Notes: generated from the sequence alone by a model not told the origin. Counted from the stretch's first letter, positions 43,880 through 52,684 are shown. The stretch: DNA of 64,000 bases from Pseudoxanthomonas sp. PXM02 (GCF_014851805.1 NZ_JACVAK010000001.1:248001-312000), one strand, 5' to 3'. A program made the numbers and translations.

Positions 43880-45634
43880 ATGCTGCGACCGCTCTGCGCT
43901 TCCCTGCTGCTGGCCCTGGTGCCGCTGGCGAACGCCCAGTCCGCATTGACCACGGTGTCCGAACGCTCGGGCTTCATCGAGACCGGTCGCTACGACGAGG
44001 TGACCGCGCTGTGCGATGCCTTTGCGCGCCAGTATCCGAAAGCCGTTCGCTGCACCACCTTCGGCACCACGCCGGAAGGGCGGCCGATGAAGGCGCTGGT
44101 CGCATCCACCAGCGGCGCACTGACGCCGGAACAGGCGCAGCGCCGTGGCCTGCCGGTCGTGCTGATCCAGGGCGGTATCCACGCCGGTGAGATCGACGGC
44201 AAGGACGCGGGCTTCCTTGCGTTGCGCGACGTGCTGGAAGGCAAGGCTGCGGCCGGCGCGCTGGACAAGCTGGTGTGGGTGTTCGTGCCGGTGTTCAACG
44301 TCGACGGCCATGAGCGCTTCGGTGCCTGGAACCGTCCCAACCAGCGCGGCCCGAAGGAAATGGGCTGGCGCACCACCGCGCAGAACTACAACCTCAACCG
44401 CGACTACCTGAAGGCCGACACGCCCGAGATGCAGGCGATGCTGCAGCTCGTGCAGCGCTGGGATCCACTGGTGACCGTGGACCTGCATGCCACCAACGGC
44501 GCGCAGTTCGAGCACGACATCTCCATCCAGGTCGAGCCCGTGCATGCCGGCGATGCCGGGCTGCGCGCCGCCGGCCTCGCGCTGCGCACCGGCGTCATCG
44601 ACGACCTGGCGAAGCAGGGTTCGTTGCCGCTGCCCTACTACCCGTCTTTCGTGGTGCAGGATGATCCGACCTCCGGCTTCGAGGACGGCGTGCCGCCACC
44701 GCGCTTCTCCCACGGGTACTACCTGCTGCGCAACCGCATCGCGATGCTCGTCGAGACGCATTCGTGGAAGGACTATCCGGTCCGCGTGCGCATCACCCGC
44801 AACACGGTGGTCTCCGTGCTCGAGCACGTGGCTCGTGAGGGCACCGCATGGCAGGCCGCGGCGAAGCAGGCGGATACCGCCGCCGCCGCGCTGGGCGGGC
44901 AGTCCGAGCCGCTGACCTATGTCGCCGCGCCCACGGCACGCACCGTCGATTTCCGCGGCTACGCCTATACGCGCGCGAAGTCCGATGTCTCCGGCACGCT
45001 GATGACGCGCTACGACGAGACCACGCCGCAGATCTGGAAGGTGCCGCTGAAGGACACCATCGTGCCGGGCGTCTCGGTGGCCGCGCCGAAGGCCGGTTAC
45101 CTGGTGCCTGCCGCGGATGCGGCCTGGGTCGCCGCTGTACTGAAGACGCATGGCGTGGAATACCGTCTGTTGGGCAAGTCGTGGCAGGGCGACGCGGAAG
45201 CTTTCCGTGCGACCAAGGCCAGCTTCGGTACCGGCTCGGTGGAAACCCACCAGCGCCTGACCGTGGAAGGCAATTGGCGGCGCGAAGCGCAGGGTGTGCC
45301 GGTGGGCTCGCTGTTCGTGCCGATCGCGCAGGCGAAGTCGCGCTTGGTGATGGCACTGCTGGAACCGCTGGCGCCGGATTCACTGCTCGCCTGGGGGCGT
45401 TTCAACAACGCCTTCGAGCGCAAGGAGTACATGGAAGACTACGTGGCCGAAAGCGTTGCGCGCGAGATGCTGCGCGACCCGGCGGTGAAAGTGGAGTTCG
45501 AGCGCAAGCTGCGTGAGGACAAGACGTTCGCTGGCGATCCCAACGCGCGATTGGAGTTCTTCTATCGCCGTCATCCGTCGTGGGACGAGCGCTACCAGTT
45601 GTATCCGGTGCTACGCGTGGACGCGGCTCCCTGA
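43880..45634 (+). CDS. M14-family zinc carboxypeptidase, exported
   Basis: A 584-residue protein with a signal peptide (LPLCASLLLALVPLANA-type, about residues 1-19). The zinc carboxypeptidase domain occupies the N-terminal half: IQGGIHAGEIDGKD (HxxE), NRDY and VDLHATNGAQFEHD (the second His), with the catalytic Glu in MLVETHSWKDY. Large C-terminal domain (residues 330-584) of unknown type. Periplasmic peptide or peptidoglycan-peptide trimming is inferred. The stop codon lies inside a REP-like half-element at 45631-45647. ATG at 43880 is preferred to an upstream one because it starts the signal peptide. Confidence 0.86.
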   Translation: MLRPLCASLLLALVPLANAQSALTTVSERSGFIETGRYDEVTALCDAFARQYPKAVRCTTFGTTPEGRPMKALVASTSGALTPEQAQRRGLPVVLIQGGIHAGEIDGKDAGFLALRDVLEGKAAAGALDKLVWVFVPVFNVDGHERFGAWNRPNQRGPKEMGWRTTAQNYNLNRDYLKADTPEMQAMLQLVQRWDPLVTVDLHATNGAQFEHDISIQVEPVHAGDAGLRAAGLALRTGVIDDLAKQGSLPLPYYPSFVVQDDPTSGFEDGVPPPRFSHGYYLLRNRIAMLVETHSWKDYPVRVRITRNTVVSVLEHVAREGTAWQAAAKQADTAAAALGGQSEPLTYVAAPTARTVDFRGYAYTRAKSDVSGTLMTRYDETTPQIWKVPLKDTIVPGVSVAAPKAGYLVPAADAAWVAAVLKTHGVEYRLLGKSWQGDAEAFRATKASFGTGSVETHQRLTVEGNWRREAQGVPVGSLFVPIAQAKSRLVMALLEPLAPDSLLAWGRFNNAFERKEYMEDYVAESVAREMLRDPAVKVEFERKLREDKTFAGDPNARLEFFYRRHPSWDERYQLYPVLRVDAAP

Positions 45635-45647
45635 CGTCGCTCCTACA
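45631..45647. repeat. Single partial REP element at the M14 peptidase stop
   Basis: CTGACGTCGCTCCTACA matches the inner part of the REP unit described at 51441-51517, with one changed base. The TGA of the M14 gene (45632-45634) is provided by this sequence. No second arm is seen. Confidence 0.6.
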
Positions 45648-45666
45648 GGGATGACGAGACGACCAC

Positions 45667-46419
45667 TCACCCCAGCCGCATCAATCCGTAACGCGGTGAC
45701 GCATCACCGCACGTCGTCTCGGTGAGCGGCGCGCCCATCGCCGCCAGCAGCGCCCGCTGCTCCGGCAGTGGTGTGCGCAGCATGCCGTCTTCGTAGGCTG
45801 CGAGCGTGCTGAAGGCCGGTAGCGCCCAGGCGCGCGCAAGGAAAGCCGCCACGCGCGGCCAGCGCGCGGCGTCCACCTGGTAACGCACGAATAAGGCATT
45901 GCGGAAGAACGAAGCGATGCTGATGTCGGCGATCGACAGGTCGCCGAACAGCCAGTCCTCCTCCGGCAGATTCGCCTCCAGATAGTCCAGTCCGACCGGC
46001 AGTTCTTCCTCGCGCGCCTTGCGGACCACGTCCTCGTCCGTGCCTTCATTGAACAGGAAGCGACGCACGCCCTTCTGGAAGAACATGCGCCAGACGATGA
46101 CGTCACCGAGATAGGAGTCCGCGTACTCCTCCAGCCAACGCGCCCTCGCCCGCTGCACCGGATCGGCCGGATACAGCGACACGTCCGGGAAACGGTCCTG
46201 CAGGTACTCGCAGATCACCGTGGAGTCGTTGAGCACCAGGTCGCCATCGATCAGTACCGGGATGCGCCGCAGCGGACTGAGGCGGCTGAAGTCCTCGTTG
46301 CCCACGAACGGCGCGATCGGATCGATGCGGTACGGAATGCCCTTCAGTTCAAGGCAGACCAGCGTCTTGCGCACATAGGGCGACAGGTAGTTGCCGATGA
46401 TGGTCAGCGGTTCGCTCAT
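45667..46419 (-). CDS. Glutathione S-transferase family protein (1)
   Basis: A 250-residue GST-like protein. The thioredoxin-like N-terminal domain starts SEPLTIIGNYLSPYVRKTLVCLELKGI and continues with IPVLIDGDLVLNDSTVICEYL, the glutathione-binding Ser/Glu region. A helical C-terminal domain (residues 90-230) includes SIADISIASFFRNALF. Typical substrate groups are electrophiles, but bacterial GSTs are varied and no substrate is given. Terminates just past the REP fragment. Confidence 0.87.
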   Translation of the reverse strand: MSEPLTIIGNYLSPYVRKTLVCLELKGIPYRIDPIAPFVGNEDFSRLSPLRRIPVLIDGDLVLNDSTVICEYLQDRFPDVSLYPADPVQRARARWLEEYADSYLGDVIVWRMFFQKGVRRFLFNEGTDEDVVRKAREEELPVGLDYLEANLPEEDWLFGDLSIADISIASFFRNALFVRYQVDAARWPRVAAFLARAWALPAFSTLAAYEDGMLRTPLPEQRALLAAMGAPLTETTCGDASPRYGLMRLG

Positions 46420-46470
46420 GCCTCAGCTCCGTCGGGGACGACGGCAGCCTGCGCATCCCGGCCCGCGCGG

Positions 46471-47352
46471 TCAACCCAGTGCGGTATCCAGCGTCATCAT
46501 CAGGCAGAAGCCGATCGCCAGGCCCAGCGACGCGGTGGCGCCGTAGCCGTGGCGGGTGGACTCGGGGATCACGCTGTGGCCGACGGCAATCAGCATGGCA
46601 CCCGCAGCGAACGCCAGGCCCCACGGCAACAGCAATGCGGAAACACCGACCGCCCATGCGCTGAGCACGGCGGCGACGGGTTCGGCGACGCCCGAGAGCG
46701 CGCCGATGAAAACCGCCTTGCTGCGCGCCATGCCGGCGCCGGCCAGGATCAGCGCCACCACCAGCCCTTCCGGAATGTCCTGCAGCGAGATTCCCATCGC
46801 CAGGCCTTCGGCACCACTGAGTCCGCCCCCGGCCGCCACGCCAACCGCCATGCCTTCGGGCACGTTGTGCAGCACGATGGCGATCACGAACAGCATCACG
46901 CGCGACGGGACGAGGTGCTGTTGCGCATCGCGCGGATCGTCGACAGCGCCGCGGTCCAGGGCCAACAGCGCCAGCGCGCCCAGCAGCACGCCGGCACTGA
47001 TCAGCGCGGCCGCACCCCACGCGGTGTAACCCGCCTGTTCGGCGGCGGCCAATCCGGGCAGCACCAGGGAGAAGGCGGTCGCGGCCAGCATCACGCCGGC
47101 GCCGAACCCCAGCAGACCATCGGCAAGCTGCTGCGGCAAGCGTTTCACCACCCACACCGGCATCGCACCGAGGGCCGTCGCCAGCGCGCACAGCGCGCCC
47201 CCCCGCAGCGCACGACGGATGCCGCTGCCGTCGTCGACCGGGATTGTCGCCACCAGCCACAGCGCCGCCAGCACGATCGCGAGCACCGCCGCCACGTAAG
47301 GCCATGCGACCTGTGTGCGGGTGTACGCGAACGGCTGCAGGACGCGGTTCAT
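46471..47352 (-). CDS. ZIP-family metal transporter
   Basis: A 293-residue inner-membrane protein with about eight hydrophobic segments. The metal-binding helices carry HNVPEGMAVGVA and LQDIPEGLVVAL, the paired ZIP family motifs. It is expected to move zinc or other divalent metal ions into the cytoplasm. A histidine-rich loop is not evident. ATG at 47352 is preferred over one at 47367, because GGAG lies about 9 bases upstream. The gene stands 51 bases downstream of the GST start region and transcribes in the same direction. Confidence 0.88.
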   Translation of the reverse strand: MNRVLQPFAYTRTQVAWPYVAAVLAIVLAALWLVATIPVDDGSGIRRALRGGALCALATALGAMPVWVVKRLPQQLADGLLGFGAGVMLAATAFSLVLPGLAAAEQAGYTAWGAAALISAGVLLGALALLALDRGAVDDPRDAQQHLVPSRVMLFVIAIVLHNVPEGMAVGVAAGGGLSGAEGLAMGISLQDIPEGLVVALILAGAGMARSKAVFIGALSGVAEPVAAVLSAWAVGVSALLLPWGLAFAAGAMLIAVGHSVIPESTRHGYGATASLGLAIGFCLMMTLDTALG

Positions 47353-47460
47353 GCCGGCTGACTCCATGCGCGATGCGAAGGCATCGCGCCCGATACTAGC
47401 GCCGCGCCGCGATCGAGACCCATCGCAAAACTGAATCGCTCCGATGGGCGGCGTCGATGC

Positions 47461-48066
47461 CTAACGCGGCGTCGCGTACTTCCAGTTGCGCATCTTGCCT
47501 TCCGCCATCCACGCCACCGCCTGCTCGAGCCGCCGTACGCGGGTGTCTTCGCGCTTGGCCTCGGTGATCCATTCGATATAGTCCCGTCGCGCGCTTGGAC
47601 TGAAGCCGTCGAACGTGGCCTTGGCCGCCGCATTGCCGGCCAATGCGTCGCCAAGGTCCTTGGGAACCTTCAATGCGGGACGTGCCGTCTTGCTTGCGCG
47701 CGCAGGTTTGGTGGCACCACCTGCGTCGATGAGCGCCATCGCGCGACGGATCAGCGCCGTCAGCTCGCGTTTCGACGGCACGTCTTTGAGGGTCTCGAGT
47801 CGGCCCAGGCTACCCATGCCGTCGCGCGCTTTCCCTCCCATTACCTCGGCGTGCTGCCAGAAACCGAACGACGCGTGCTGCTTGAACGCCGCCATCTGGC
47901 AGAGGATGCGGCCCCCGTACTGGAACGAGGGCATGCTCCACTTGATGCCTTCCTCCACCTGCGGGCAGGCCGCGTGCACCACGGTGCGCAACTGTTCGAG
48001 GATCGGACGCGCGAAGTCGGCGGACTTCGCGATATAGGCATCCACGCGCGGATCGTGCGAGGGCAT
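47461..48066 (-). CDS. YdeI/DUF1801-family protein
   Basis: A 201-residue cytosolic protein. The N-terminal DUF1801 part has EEGIKWSMPSFQYGGRILCQMAAFKQHASFGFWQ; the C-terminal YdeI part has LAGNAAAKATFDGFSPSARRDYIEWITEAKREDTRVRRLEQAVAWMAEGK. The YdeI family binds cationic peptides or metal-linked ligands in some members, but function is not settled. It is monocistronic and divergent from the YbaY-like gene. Confidence 0.86.
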   Translation of the reverse strand: MPSHDPRVDAYIAKSADFARPILEQLRTVVHAACPQVEEGIKWSMPSFQYGGRILCQMAAFKQHASFGFWQHAEVMGGKARDGMGSLGRLETLKDVPSKRELTALIRRAMALIDAGGATKPARASKTARPALKVPKDLGDALAGNAAAKATFDGFSPSARRDYIEWITEAKREDTRVRRLEQAVAWMAEGKMRNWKYATPR

Positions 48067-48204
48067 GTCGGCGGCCTCCGTAGGTGCGCGCTACTGTAGC
48101 GCGGCGACGCGCCACGCGGCCGTTCACCACGGCTTGCTGCGTTGACGAACCGTTACAGGGGTGATGGCTATGCTGGCCCCCCGCCTGCCGAGGGAGAAGG
48201 CACG

Positions 48205-48993
48205 ATGTTCCGACCACTGCTGATGGCTGCCTGCCTGCTGGGGCTGGCCGCGTGCCAGTCGCCCACGGCGTCCCCCTCGCCACCTGATGCACCGACAACG
48301 CCTGCGACTGCGCCTGCGCCCGCCAGCGTCGTGCACGGCCGTGCGGTCTATCTGGAGCGCATCGCGCCGCCGCCGGGCGCCGTGCTGAGCGTGCAACTGG
48401 TCGACAACCTGCTGGCGGACACGCCGGCCGCCGTCATCGCCAGTGCCGACTTCGCCGACCTCCAGGGACCGCCGTTCGCGTTCACCCTGCCGTATGACGC
48501 GACCAAGCTGCGTCCGAACGGCCAGTACGGCCTCCACGCCGGACTGCGCGATGGTGCGGGCAAGCTCTGGTTCGTCACCGGCACGCGCGTTCCGGTCATC
48601 CCCGGGTCGTCCGTGCCGGTGGAATTCCGCATGGTGCGCGCCGGCGGCGATCCCGCCCCGCCCGCCGGTTCTCCCTGGGACCAGGCCAAGGCGCGCGGCA
48701 GCGCCTTCCGTGGCATCGGCACGGAGCCGGGCTGGTCCGTGGAAGTCGGGGGCGGTGCGACACCCCGACTCCAGGCCGATCTGGATTATGGCGAGCGCAA
48801 GGTGGAGGTCGCCCAGGCGCGAAAGACTGCGGACGGGTATGCCGGCTCAACCGGTGATGGCCTGCCCGTGTCGCTGACCACGAAGAAGGAAACCTGCAGC
48901 GACGGCATGAGCGACACCGAATACCCGGCCTCGGCGACCCTGATCGTGGCAGACAAGACCTACCGCGGCTGTGGCCGCTTCCTGACGGAATGA
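48205..48993 (+). CDS. YbaY-family lipoprotein
   Basis: A 262-residue lipoprotein. ATG at 48205 follows GGGAGAAGG. Lipobox LAAC (Cys17) is followed by a Pro/Thr-rich linker, then the YbaY domain (VHGRAVYLERIAPPPGAVLSVQLVD, then FAFTLPYDATKLRPNGQYGLHAGL). A C-terminal half (residues 150-262) resembling a second domain (GWSVEVGGGATPRLQADLDYGERKVEV, with a Cys pair) follows, as in META/YbaY-type two-domain lipoproteins. Role in the envelope is unknown. The barnase gene starts 7 bases later, so the three genes may be one transcript. Confidence 0.83.
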   Translation: MFRPLLMAACLLGLAACQSPTASPSPPDAPTTPATAPAPASVVHGRAVYLERIAPPPGAVLSVQLVDNLLADTPAAVIASADFADLQGPPFAFTLPYDATKLRPNGQYGLHAGLRDGAGKLWFVTGTRVPVIPGSSVPVEFRMVRAGGDPAPPAGSPWDQAKARGSAFRGIGTEPGWSVEVGGGATPRLQADLDYGERKVEVAQARKTADGYAGSTGDGLPVSLTTKKETCSDGMSDTEYPASATLIVADKTYRGCGRFLTE

Positions 48994-49000
48994 TGCACGC

Positions 49001-49570
49001 ATGAGTCGACGTTCCCGCGCACGCCGCCAGAGCCGCCAACGCCTGCCCTTGTTCGCTTTCCTCGCGCTGCTGGTCCTGGGCGCAGGTGCCTGGTGGTGGT
49101 CGCAGCGCGATGAAGCACCTGCGGCACCCGCCGTCACCAGCCAGGAGGCGCCCGACCCGAAGCACACCAGTGCCGTGCTCGCGCTCCCGCCCGTGGAGCA
49201 AACCCGCCCTGGCGAACTCGCCGGCGAAGTGCCCGACGTCGCACCGCCCGCAGCACCCGCGCCTTCGCAGAGCGCCGACACGCTGCCTGCATTCCTGCCG
49301 GCGGAAGCGCGTCAGACGCTGGATCTGATCCAGCGTGGCGGGCCGTTTCCGCATCGGCAGGACGGCAGCGTTTTCCAGAACCGCGAGGGCCGGTTGCCCC
49401 GTCAGGTGCGTGGCTATTACCGCGAGTACACCGTCGACACGCCCGGACTGGATCACCGCGGCGCTCGTCGCATCGTCACGGGTGGCAAGCCGCCCCGCGA
49501 GTACTACTACACCGACGACCACTACGAGAGCTTCCGCCGGTTCGAGATCGGCAGTGGAGCCACGCCATGA
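49001..49570 (+). CDS. Membrane-anchored ribonuclease of the barnase/N1-T1 family
   Basis: A 189-residue protein. A basic N-terminus (MSRRSRARRQSRQR) and a single hydrophobic segment (about 15-33) suggest an inner-membrane anchor with the rest outside the cytoplasm, since no cleavage site is clear. A Pro/Ala-rich linker precedes the ribonuclease domain (residues 96-189). Catalytic candidates are Glu in YREYTVDTPG, Arg in RRIVTGG and His in DDHYESFRRFEI. It is followed, with four bases overlap (49567-49570), by the barstar gene. It likely cleaves single-stranded RNA at guanosines; whether it is exported, or kept anchored, is not known. Confidence 0.88.
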   Translation: MSRRSRARRQSRQRLPLFAFLALLVLGAGAWWWSQRDEAPAAPAVTSQEAPDPKHTSAVLALPPVEQTRPGELAGEVPDVAPPAAPAPSQSADTLPAFLPAEARQTLDLIQRGGPFPHRQDGSVFQNREGRLPRQVRGYYREYTVDTPGLDHRGARRIVTGGKPPREYYYTDDHYESFRRFEIGSGATP

Positions 49571-50001
49571 GCGACTCCGGCTTCGACCCTGGCCTGGCTG
49601 ATCCGGCGCGCGCGGGCGTGTTCTTCGTCACCGAAGACGATCTGGACCCGTTGTCCGCCGTCGGGCGCGACGCCGGCCTGCTGGCGCGCCGCATCGACCT
49701 GTCGGGCTGCGACAGCAAATCGGCCTTGCTGCTCCGCATCGCCACGGTACTGGACTTTCCGCAGACCTCCGGGCGCAACTGGGACGCGCTGTCCGACAGC
49801 CTGCGCGACCTGTCCTGGCTGGAGGCGCCGGGCTATGTGCTGCTGTTCGAACAGGCACACGAACTGCGCGACCGCGCCGAGACCGACTTCGACACTCTGC
49901 TCGACATCCTCGACGAGGCCTCGCAGGCGTGGGCGACGGACGAGGTACCTTTCTGGGCCTTCATTGCGCTGCCGGAAGAGGATTTCCCCGACCTGCAATA
50001 G
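49567..50001 (+). CDS. Barstar-family ribonuclease inhibitor
   Basis: A 144-residue acidic cytosolic protein, the cognate inhibitor of the barnase-like enzyme just upstream. The barstar core is RRIDLSGCDSKSALLLRIATVLDFPQTSGRNWDALSDSLRDLSWLE; the Asp in NWDAL corresponds to the residue that plugs the barnase active site. The C-terminal acidic stretch (EVPFWAFIALPEEDFPDLQ) is common here. The ATG lies inside the barnase stop, so inhibitor and toxin are translated together. It would protect the cytoplasm while the enzyme is made. Confidence 0.92.
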   Translation: MSDSGFDPGLADPARAGVFFVTEDDLDPLSAVGRDAGLLARRIDLSGCDSKSALLLRIATVLDFPQTSGRNWDALSDSLRDLSWLEAPGYVLLFEQAHELRDRAETDFDTLLDILDEASQAWATDEVPFWAFIALPEEDFPDLQ

Positions 50002-50042
50002 CGCCACCGGGCAGCGGCGGCGCTGATCTGCGAAAATGCCGC

Positions 50043-51419
50043 ATGCTCGATTTCACCTCTCTCCCGCTGGCGCCCGGCCTGCAGCAGGGCGTCCAGGCGC
50101 TCGGTTACACCCAGCCCACACCCATCCAGGCCCGTAGCCTGCCCGCCATCCTCGACGGCCGCGATGTCATCGCGCAGGCACCGACCGGTAGTGGCAAGAC
50201 GGCTGCCTTTGGCCTTGGCCTGCTGCACAAGCTGGACGTCGCCACGGTCCGCACACAGGCGCTGGTGCTGTGCCCGACGCGCGAACTGGCCGACCAGGTG
50301 GCGCAGCAGTTGCGCAAGCTCGCCGTCGGCATTCCCAACCTGAAGGTGTTGACGCTGTGCGGCGGCATGCCGCTGGAGCCTCAGCTGCGCTCGCTGGAAG
50401 CGCACGACCCGCATGTGGTGGTCGGCACGCCCGGCCGCATCCAGGAGCTGCTGCGCAAGAAGGCGCTGCATCTCGGAGGCGTGCGCACGCTGGTGCTGGA
50501 CGAAGCCGACCGCATGCTCGACATGGGCTTCGAGGAGCCGATCCGCGAGATCATCGGCAAGACGCCGAAGGACCGGCAGAGCTTGCTGTTCTCGGCCACG
50601 TTCACCGACGCCATCCGCGAGATCGCCCGCAACACGCTGCGCGACCCGCTGGAAGTCACCGTCGATGCGCCGCAGGAACAGGCGGTGATCGAGCAGCGTT
50701 TCCTGCAGGTCGATCCCGCGCGCAAACAGACGGCACTGGCCGGCCTGCTCGCGCAGCATCGCGTGGAATCCGGCGTGGTGTTCTGCAACATGCGCAAGGA
50801 CGTGGACGAAGTCGCCGGCTCGCTGCAGCACTTCGGCTTCTCCGCCCTCGCCCTGCATGGCGACATGGAACAGCGCGACCGCGACGAAGTGCTGGTGCGC
50901 TTCGCCAACCGCAGCTGCAACGTGCTCGTTGCCAGTGACGTGGCCGCGCGCGGACTGGATATCGAAGACCTGGCGCTGGTGGTCAACTACGACATGCCGA
51001 GCGACGCGGACACTTACGTGCACCGCATCGGCCGCACGGGCCGTGCCGGTCGCGACGGCCTGGCGATCAGCCTATGCACGCCGCGCGAGCTGCCGCGCGC
51101 GGATGTCATCCAGGAACGCCTGGGTGCGCCGTTGCTGTGGGACCGCCACGTGCCCGCCGCGCCGAAAGCGCATGCGGCTCCGCCCGCCGCGATGACCACG
51201 CTGCGGATCGATGCCGGCAAGACCGACAAACTGCGACCGGGCGACGTGCTGGGCGCGCTGACCGGCGACGCCGGCCTGTCGGCGTCCGCGATCGGCAAGA
51301 TCAACGTCTTTCCCACGCGCACCTACGTCGCCGTCGCGCGCGACAAGGCCGCCGCGGCACTGGCGCGCCTCAATGCCGGCAAGATCAAGGGCCGCAGCTT
51401 CCGCGTGCGCAAGCTCTGA
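50043..51419 (+). CDS. dbpA: ATP-dependent RNA helicase DbpA
   Basis: A 458-residue DEAD-box helicase that assembles the 50S subunit. Motifs in order: Q motif (YTQPTPIQARSLPAIL), Walker A (QAPTGSGKTAA), PTRELA, GTPGRI, DEAD, SAT, then the second RecA domain with VHRIGRTGRAGRDG. The C-terminal DbpA RNA-binding domain (TLRIDAGKTDKLRPGDVLGALTGDAGLSASAIGKINVF), which recognises 23S hairpin 92, is present. ATG at 50043 is used; the reading frame is open upstream, but without homology. A REP pair follows the gene. Confidence 0.95.
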   Translation: MLDFTSLPLAPGLQQGVQALGYTQPTPIQARSLPAILDGRDVIAQAPTGSGKTAAFGLGLLHKLDVATVRTQALVLCPTRELADQVAQQLRKLAVGIPNLKVLTLCGGMPLEPQLRSLEAHDPHVVVGTPGRIQELLRKKALHLGGVRTLVLDEADRMLDMGFEEPIREIIGKTPKDRQSLLFSATFTDAIREIARNTLRDPLEVTVDAPQEQAVIEQRFLQVDPARKQTALAGLLAQHRVESGVVFCNMRKDVDEVAGSLQHFGFSALALHGDMEQRDRDEVLVRFANRSCNVLVASDVAARGLDIEDLALVVNYDMPSDADTYVHRIGRTGRAGRDGLAISLCTPRELPRADVIQERLGAPLLWDRHVPAAPKAHAAPPAAMTTLRIDAGKTDKLRPGDVLGALTGDAGLSASAIGKINVFPTRTYVAVARDKAAAALARLNAGKIKGRSFRVRKL

Positions 51420-51440
51420 GCCCTCCCCGCGAGAGTGTGA

Positions 51441-51517
51441 TGTGGGAGCGACGTCAGTCGCGATTGCGTACCCACAGACAATGTCGACGCGTCATCGCGA
51501 CTGACGTCGCTCCCACA
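51441..51517. repeat. REP pair (BIME) 1 after dbpA
   Basis: Direct copy at 51441-51463, containing GGGAGCGACGTCAGTCGCGA, and its inverse at 51495-51517. Each copy is itself a small palindrome (GCGAC/GTCGC, loop GTCA). The pair sits between the 3' ends of dbpA and the convergent csp gene. Confidence 0.88.
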
Positions 51518-51542
51518 ACAAGAAGAAAAACCCGCACAAACA

Positions 51543-51572
51543 AAAACGCCGGCGCTTGCGCACCGGCGTTTT
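51543..51572 (-). terminator. Terminator of the cold-shock gene
   Basis: A 10-bp perfect stem (AAAACGCCGG, 51543-51552; CCGGCGTTTT, 51563-51572) lies 27 bases past the csp stop. Flanking A- and T-rich bases on both sides make it bidirectional, so it also ends dbpA transcripts. Confidence 0.85.
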
Positions 51573-51598
51573 CTTGAACCGTTGGGTTCAGCGCTGGA

Positions 51599-51808
51599 TT
51601 ACAGCGGCTGCACCTGGTCGGCCTGCATGCCCTTCTGGCCCTGCACGGCGACGAAGGAGACCGCCTGGCCTTCCTTCAGCGACTTGAAGCCATTGCCCTG
51701 GATCGAGCGGAAGTGCACGAACAGGTCGGGGCCGCTCTGCGGGGTGATGAAGCCGAAGCCCTTGGCGTCGTTGAACCACTTGACGGTGCCGGTCTGACGA
51801 TCAGACAT
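51599..51808 (-). CDS. Cold-shock protein, CspA family
   Basis: A 69-residue cold-shock domain that binds single-stranded RNA and DNA. RNP1 is GFGFITP and RNP2 is DLFVHFRSI. The sequence [20 protein letters not shown] is typical of the general CspA/CspD group of this family. ATG at 51808 follows AGGAG. A leader region of well over 100 bases upstream on the minus strand is usual for csp mRNA thermometers. Terminated by the hairpin at 51543-51572. Confidence 0.95.
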   Translation of the reverse strand: MSDRQTGTVKWFNDAKGFGFITPQSGPDLFVHFRSIQGNGFKSLKEGQAVSFVAVQGQKGMQADQVQPL

Positions 51809-52122
51809 CTTTACTAACTCCTGAAACATGGATGAAAGGACCACAACCCCGGCATGTGACCGGGACGGGACTGGGTTTGCAGGCGTTGGTAAAGCGGGAA
51901 GATGTAGCAGATGTATCTACCGCATCAGGCTCACGATTCACGGTGACCCTGGCAAGCACAGTGCCGCGCACTCTACCGGGCTTTTCACGTAAAAGCGAAT
52001 CCCTGTTTCCGGAAAGCTGAACAGGGGGTTCCCGGCGCGTCCGTGTAAGCGGTTGCAGCCTGCCCGCCAGGCCTTCCGGCGCCGGCGGCGTATGATGGCG
52101 CCCCTTTTGCCGAACCCCCGCC
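51809..52122. promoter_or_regulatory. Divergent csp/yaeQ region, long csp leader
   Basis: A 314-base gap. On the minus strand it should hold the promoter and 5' leader of the csp gene; no hexamer pair is convincing. A hairpin CCCTGTT/AACAGGG (52001-52026) and a smaller GCTTTT/AAAAGC pair (51980-51996) are visible. The short stretch before 52123 serves the YaeQ gene. Confidence 0.45.
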
Positions 52123-52680
52123 ATGGCGCTCAAGTCCACCGTCGTCAAAGCCGAACTGCAGATCAGCGACATGGACCGGCATTACTACGGTACCCACGCC
52201 CTGACCCTGGCCCAGCACCCCTCCGAGACGGACGAGCGGCTGATGGTCCGGCTGCTGGCGTTCGCCCTGCACGCCGACAACCGGCTGGAGTTCGGCAAGG
52301 GCCTCAGCAATGAAGAGGAACCCGACCTGTGGCGCAAGGACTACACCGGGCTGATCGAACAGTGGATCGACCTGGGCCAGCCGGATGAATCCCGCATCCG
52401 CAAGGCCTGCGGAAGGGCGAACGAGGTGGTCGTCGTCAACTACGGCGGCCGCGCCGCCGACCTGTGGTGGGACAAGAACGCGGCGTTGCTGGCGCGCCAC
52501 CGCAACCTGACCGTGCTCGACATCGCCACCGAATCCGTAGACGCGCTGACCGCCCTGATGGTCCGCAGCATGCGCTTCAACGTGATGATCCAGGACGGCG
52601 AGATGCAGTGGATGACCGACGACAAGGTGGTCGCCATCGTCCCGTCCATCCGCCAGGCAGGCCTTTCCCGCGCCGCCTGA
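52123..52680 (+). CDS. YaeQ family protein
   Basis: A 185-residue protein of the YaeQ family, whose fold resembles PD-(D/E)XK nucleases. The sequence MALKSTVVKAELQISDMDRHYYGTHALTLAQHPSETDERLMVRLLAFALHA is characteristic. The core acidic and Lys residues of the nuclease-like motif (SNEEEPDLWRKDYTG) are present. Reported roles are unclear. Followed at 4 bases by the BaiN-like flavoprotein, so co-transcription is likely. Confidence 0.93.
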   Translation: MALKSTVVKAELQISDMDRHYYGTHALTLAQHPSETDERLMVRLLAFALHADNRLEFGKGLSNEEEPDLWRKDYTGLIEQWIDLGQPDESRIRKACGRANEVVVVNYGGRAADLWWDKNAALLARHRNLTVLDIATESVDALTALMVRSMRFNVMIQDGEMQWMTDDKVVAIVPSIRQAGLSRAA

Positions 52681-52684
52681 CCAC

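Noticed and set aside
51441..51517. Rho-independent terminator for dbpA instead of a REP pair
   Set aside because: No T-run follows, and the same unit occurs at two other loci; a true terminator stands just after it at 51543-51572.
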